DNA of 64,000 bases, taken from positions 1 to 64,000 of the forward strand of contig JALGVI010000012.1 of the NCBI GenBank assembly GCA_029838215.1, read 5' to 3'. Within the stretch, counting starts at the first letter, position 1. The number at the start of each line of letters is the position of its first letter. Below the pieces are notes generated by a model. The model saw only the letters and a list, made by a program, of their open reading frames with translations, made no database searches and was not told the origin of the DNA. Origin of the DNA: Candidatus Helarchaeota archaeon (GTDB taxonomy: Archaea > Asgardarchaeota > Lokiarchaeia > Helarchaeales > RDOG01). A program made the position numbers and the translations under genes. Below are positions 60,605 to 64,000 of this stretch, in pieces.

Positions 60605-63499
60605 TTACTGAGCTGCTTTCTTTAGACGATCAGTCCAATCTTTTATTTTTTGATGTAATCGGTCGTGATATTGGTCTTCAAGCTGAGAGTCTAAACCCAT
60701 TTTTTTCAAATTTCGAACCCAACTATTCATTTCATAAATGCTAACGTGCCAGCGGAGTCGTGCGCTTATCTCTCGTTTACACTCTTCCAGAGCGTCAATT
60801 ATGTCAATGACATTTCTAGATTCAACAGCTTTCAGTAGAAGATTCATTATATCATCGATGCTGATGGTTTCGCTTTCAGCCTTTTCGGGCTCTACAGTCA
60901 TAGGTTTTTTTACGGCAGGAGTTGGTCGGGGTTCTGGTGGTGGCTCCGTGCTGATGATCACCTTACTACCCTTAAGCCAACAATCTTCAAGAATTGGCAC
61001 GAACATTTTTTGGTGCTCTCCCACCACGCTTGCAATCCCTGCCACGTCTCCTGCTTCAGATACGGCTCCGATTAGGACTTCTTCATTTTCTCTTGCAATT
61101 CCCCAAATGTTTTCATCCCGATAATCTCTTAGTTCTAATCGATCAAGACCCGCAAGTCGTTTTAACAACTCTTTACATTCAGAAGTATTCTCGATGTGCG
61201 TTGCAATGCGAACGGCAATATGCTTTTTAATCTTGAGTAAATTAATGATTGGGAAAAGATCGATATCTCTGAGCTTTGGGGCAATAATTAAAAAGCGTGC
61301 CTTGACTCTGCTTGCCGTTTCATTTATTTGTGCAATGGTTGCCTCGCGTCCCATTACAAACCACACGTCTTGGAACCGGTAAGTCATTAAACTTTTAGCC
61401 TGCTCCCACAATGCCATCATGGTTTCTTGGGAATTGGTAACGCGCTCTTCGACATTATCCAAGAGACTTCGCAGGCTTTCCACCACGCGTTCACCATACA
61501 TCTTTCGCATGTTTTCAATACTTTGTGTCATGGTCTGGCTGGCACTACCCACTTTCGCTTCTACTTTCTCTAGGGTTTCTCGTGCCGTTTCCACGACATC
61601 ACGTTCGAGTTTTTCTCTTAACTGCGTGAAGCTGGTTGTCATGACTTGAGACGCTTCATCAACTTTTGATTCAACGTCAGATAAAATCTTGACCACTGCC
61701 GTCACAATGTCCTTGTTTAGCCAAGCTCCCAGTTCTTTGAATTCATCTTCAATTATTTTAGTTCCTTTTCCTGCACTCTTTTCGACTTCATCAAGAATCT
61801 TTTTCATTTCTTCGATAATCGAGCTTGAGAACCAAACTTTCAGATTATCCAAACCTTTTTCAAAGGATTCTGCAGATTTTCGTGCACCACCTTCGACTTG
61901 TTCGAGTGCTTGCGTGAATTGGTTGATCACTTCAGCTTGGAACCATTCATGGAGTTTCTTGATTCCTGTTTCAATGTTCTCATTAGCCTTTTTTGCACCC
62001 TGGTCAATGACATCTAGAGCCTTCGTGAGGTTTTGCACGACTTCTTCTTGAACCCAAGTGCCCATTTGTTTGACACCTTTTTGTACGGCTTTTGATGCAT
62101 GTTCGGCACTAACTTCGACTTCAATTAGCGTGTTCTTGAACCCTTGCAAGACTTCTTCTTCTAACCATTGTTTCACGCGTTGAAATTCTTGTGTCACGCT
62201 CGTGCTTGCATTTGTAACCTGATTCAATACAGTATCAAGAAGACTTTCTGCAGCAGATAATACGATTCCTTCAAATGAAACGCGAAGTTTTTCCAGCTCT
62301 TCCATGACGGCTTCATTTATGAATGAATTAATAAATTCACCAAAAATATCACCCATTATTGCCATCCATTCGCCAGATTGAGCATTTGCCGTGGAATATA
62401 TTTTTTCCTTTAATCCCTGGATTTCATCTTTAAACTTATCAAATTGCGTTCCTAAACGTTCGGGTAATTCCTTTTTCATCTTCACGAGAAAATTTCGAAA
62501 TGTTGAGAGTTCACTTACTTTATTAATTTGGTCCTTAAACCCTTCAAATTCCTTCATTAGCCGGTTTGGGACATCGAATTGCAAGCCCGAACAGAATTTT
62601 AATAAGTCATCGACACCGCTCACTTTCATGATGGAATCTTCTATGTTCTTGAATTGAGCTTCAATCTGAGAAGGGATTTGTTCTTTAATTGATCCCGTGA
62701 ATTTACTCAATTCATCGATTCCTGAAATGCCGCGAAACTCATTTTCTATTCCCTTTAATCGATCCATTAAAGCCCTCGGTATCTCTTCCTTCGCCTTCTG
62801 GGTGAAAGATAACAAGTCTTCAATTCCGCTTACTTGTTTTGTTTGCGTTTCTATCCCTTGAAACTCGTTTGCAAGACGCACCGGGACTTCTTCTTTTAAT
62901 GATCGTGCGTATTGCTTGAATTCATTCAAGCCAGATATTGAAAGGATCTCATCTTCAATGATTTTAAAACGTTCATTCAGGCGTTGTGGGATTGTTTCTT
63001 TTTGTTGAGAAATAAATGCTCCAAAATCTGTTAAAGCAGAAAACTTCTCGAATTCTTCTTCAAATGCCTTGAACTGATTTATGAGAGCATTCGGAACTTC
63101 ATCTCGAATCAACTTAACATATTTGAGAAAATCGTCCAATCCCGTGAGTTCCCCAACTTGATCCACGAAATCGTTGAATTGAGAATTCAACTGGGGAGGA
63201 ACCTCTGCCTTCAGGTCTTGAATCATGGTATTGAATTCATCTAACTGTTTCAACAATGCTGAATAAGGAGGAATTGCTTGATATCGCGCTTGAAGGCCAG
63301 GAATGGTTTTAATTAATCCCAACGTTACTAGCTTTTTGACAATAACCTCTGCGTCATCTTCAGGAACCTGCGCGTGTATGGCCACTTCTCCAACAGAAAA
63401 AGGTCCGCGTCCCGTCACGCTCATGTATGCTTTTGCTTCTATGTCAGATAAACCCAATTCTAAAAGAGCTTTTGAACTGACATCTTTTTTTTCAGTCAT
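60605..63499 (-). CDS. TrmB-like regulator with two arrays of exact-length repeats and PLD-like region
   Basis: A 964-residue protein. Residues 8-75 form a TrmB-type winged helix (LLELGLSDIEAKAYMSVTGR). Residues 99 to about 365 hold eight repeats of exactly 35 residues, consensus xVPxxLxxxFxxxExxxxxxSGLxxxxxFxxxxKE. Residues 445-704 hold seven repeats of exactly 37 residues, consensus WxxxxVxxxxxxxLxxVExxAxxxxxxxxxGxxxLxx. Then come a TrmB/PLD-like sensor region (about 705-850, with RFLIIAPKLRDIDLF), a Pro-rich linker and a helical end. Both arrays are amphipathic helices likely to form long rods. It may be a DNA- or membrane-associated sensor. I know of no such architecture. Confidence 0.75.
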   Translation of the reverse strand: MTEKKDVSSKALLELGLSDIEAKAYMSVTGRGPFSVGEVAIHAQVPEDDAEVIVKKLVTLGLIKTIPGLQARYQAIPPYSALLKQLDEFNTMIQDLKAEVPPQLNSQFNDFVDQVGELTGLDDFLKYVKLIRDEVPNALINQFKAFEEEFEKFSALTDFGAFISQQKETIPQRLNERFKIIEDEILSISGLNEFKQYARSLKEEVPVRLANEFQGIETQTKQVSGIEDLLSFTQKAKEEIPRALMDRLKGIENEFRGISGIDELSKFTGSIKEQIPSQIEAQFKNIEDSIMKVSGVDDLLKFCSGLQFDVPNRLMKEFEGFKDQINKVSELSTFRNFLVKMKKELPERLGTQFDKFKDEIQGLKEKIYSTANAQSGEWMAIMGDIFGEFINSFINEAVMEELEKLRVSFEGIVLSAAESLLDTVLNQVTNASTSVTQEFQRVKQWLEEEVLQGFKNTLIEVEVSAEHASKAVQKGVKQMGTWVQEEVVQNLTKALDVIDQGAKKANENIETGIKKLHEWFQAEVINQFTQALEQVEGGARKSAESFEKGLDNLKVWFSSSIIEEMKKILDEVEKSAGKGTKIIEDEFKELGAWLNKDIVTAVVKILSDVESKVDEASQVMTTSFTQLREKLERDVVETARETLEKVEAKVGSASQTMTQSIENMRKMYGERVVESLRSLLDNVEERVTNSQETMMALWEQAKSLMTYRFQDVWFVMGREATIAQINETASRVKARFLIIAPKLRDIDLFPIINLLKIKKHIAVRIATHIENTSECKELLKRLAGLDRLELRDYRDENIWGIARENEEVLIGAVSEAGDVAGIASVVGEHQKMFVPILEDCWLKGSKVIISTEPPPEPRPTPAVKKPMTVEPEKAESETISIDDIMNLLLKAVESRNVIDIIDALEECKREISARLRWHVSIYEMNSWVRNLKKMGLDSQLEDQYHDRLHQKIKDWTDRLKKAAQ

Positions 63500-63703
63500 A
63501 TTCTTTCACATCCGCCTTCTTTTCCATTTCCTTTCTAACATGGGTGAAAAATTCCATTCTCAAGTCTAAATAAAAGATCATTCAGTAATTCAATTCGAAA
63601 TTCTACTTTGATTCAAGAAGTTTTTATTTTTTTCCCTCAGAATTTTTTAATTTTTAATCAAACTTGACCTAAAATGAAAAATTCACCAACTCTCGTGAAA
63701 TAA

Positions 63704-63889
63704 TCATTGATTATTATCCTTAAGTCCCATCATTCGTCGTTTTATCCTTCTCCGGTAAATTCCATATTTATCTTCCAAGGAAAATTTAATAGGTCGAGGA
63801 TTGGCGGTCGGTGCACCACAGAATGGACAGATTTTCTTTCTCATCGTATATTGATTGCATTTCGTGCATTTCTGAAGGATCTTTCCCAC
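63704..63889 (-). CDS. nop10: rRNA pseudouridylation factor Nop10
   Basis: A 61-residue H/ACA ribonucleoprotein subunit starting at GTG 63889, with GGTGA 7 bases upstream. The N-terminal zinc ribbon is CTKCNQYTM followed by CPFCG. The linker and helix read PRPIKFSLEDKYGIYRRRIK, the hallmark of Nop10. With Cbf5, Gar1 and L7Ae it guides pseudouridine formation in rRNA. The size is typical and nothing is missing. Confidence 0.95.
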   Translation of the reverse strand: MGKILQKCTKCNQYTMRKKICPFCGAPTANPRPIKFSLEDKYGIYRRRIKRRMMGLKDNNQ

Positions 63890-64000
63890 TTGAAATTCAC
63901 CAGACCGGAATAATGAATATTTTTAGATATTCCTAAAACTAAATAAATAATATTATCACCGAAATTAAAATTTTAAATAGGATCATTTGGTAAATCGTTA

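Noticed and set aside
60605-63499. Tandem 105- and 111-base periods might suggest a CRISPR array or DNA satellite.
   Set aside because: The repeats are conserved at protein level only, inside one open frame; no identical DNA repeats with spacers exist.

Overview
The window is AT-rich archaeal DNA, and its gene content points to an Asgard archaeon (Promethearchaeota). The archaeal core includes ribosomal proteins S19e, L39e and L31e, a PDCD5-family protein, exosome subunit Csl4, Pelota, Nop10, a PAC2-family protein, and an intron-bearing tRNA-Pro. Asgard-flavoured, eukaryote-like genes include a ubiquitin-fold protein ending in Gly-Gly, a GIFT-domain protein resembling eukaryotic IFT52, roadblock- and longin-like domain proteins, and a Trm9-like tRNA methyltransferase. 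Many starts are preceded by GGTGA-type ribosome binding sites. I cannot assign a class within Asgard from this sequence alone. No CRISPR array, insertion sequence, rRNA or prophage was seen.

Layout. 1-2.6 kb: an acyltransferase with three tandem PlsC-like domains, cut by the window edge, behind a promoter region holding three copies of a palindrome. 2.9-9 kb: a membrane protein and a 1688-residue surface protein whose single membrane helix leads to a cytoplasmic longin/roadblock-like domain. 9-17.6 kb: a one-directional run on the minus strand made of enoyl-CoA hydratase, CrtI-like FAD oxidoreductase, two CoA-transferase subunits, a duplicated [CruF-like membrane protein + small membrane protein] module, an aldo-keto reductase and an arginase-fold protein. 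This looks like an isoprenoid or carotenoid-type pathway joined to CoA chemistry. 17.7-28.3 kb: Trm9-like methyltransferase, adenylate kinase, a DNA methyltransferase, a roadblock-wHTH protein, PAC2, two tandem pyruvate kinases and a CorA-type transporter.

28.4-37.5 kb: nitroreductase, a second solitary DNA methyltransferase, membrane proteins, a multi-zinc-ribbon protein, NifU-like protein, a stand-alone Lhr C-terminal domain, a SWIM protein, and a tRNA-Pro(CGG) interrupted by three introns. 37.6-43.3 kb: a CBS protein, then 2-oxoacid:ferredoxin oxidoreductase alpha and beta genes. The beta subunit is circularly permuted: its C-terminal half is encoded before its N-terminal half, while all four iron-sulfur cysteines and the TPP motif residues are kept. 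43.3-54.2 kb: VapBC-like pair, Csl4, radical SAM-TRAM protein, SCP2-like protein, Pelota, GNAT, a GlcD/GlcF pair, membrane proteins and a PhoU-like regulator. 54.4-64 kb: two possible small ORFs, the S19e-PDCD5-L39e operon, the GIFT protein, L31e with a long charged N-terminal tail, an MBL-fold hydrolase, the ubiquitin-like protein, an unknown protein, a TrmB-like protein with eight 35-residue and seven 37-residue repeats, and Nop10.

The most unusual items are the permuted PorB, the three-intron tRNA-Pro, the double-repeat TrmB protein, the triple acyltransferase with its palindromic operators, the ubiquitin-like protein, and the duplicated CruF-like/CoA-transferase cluster.
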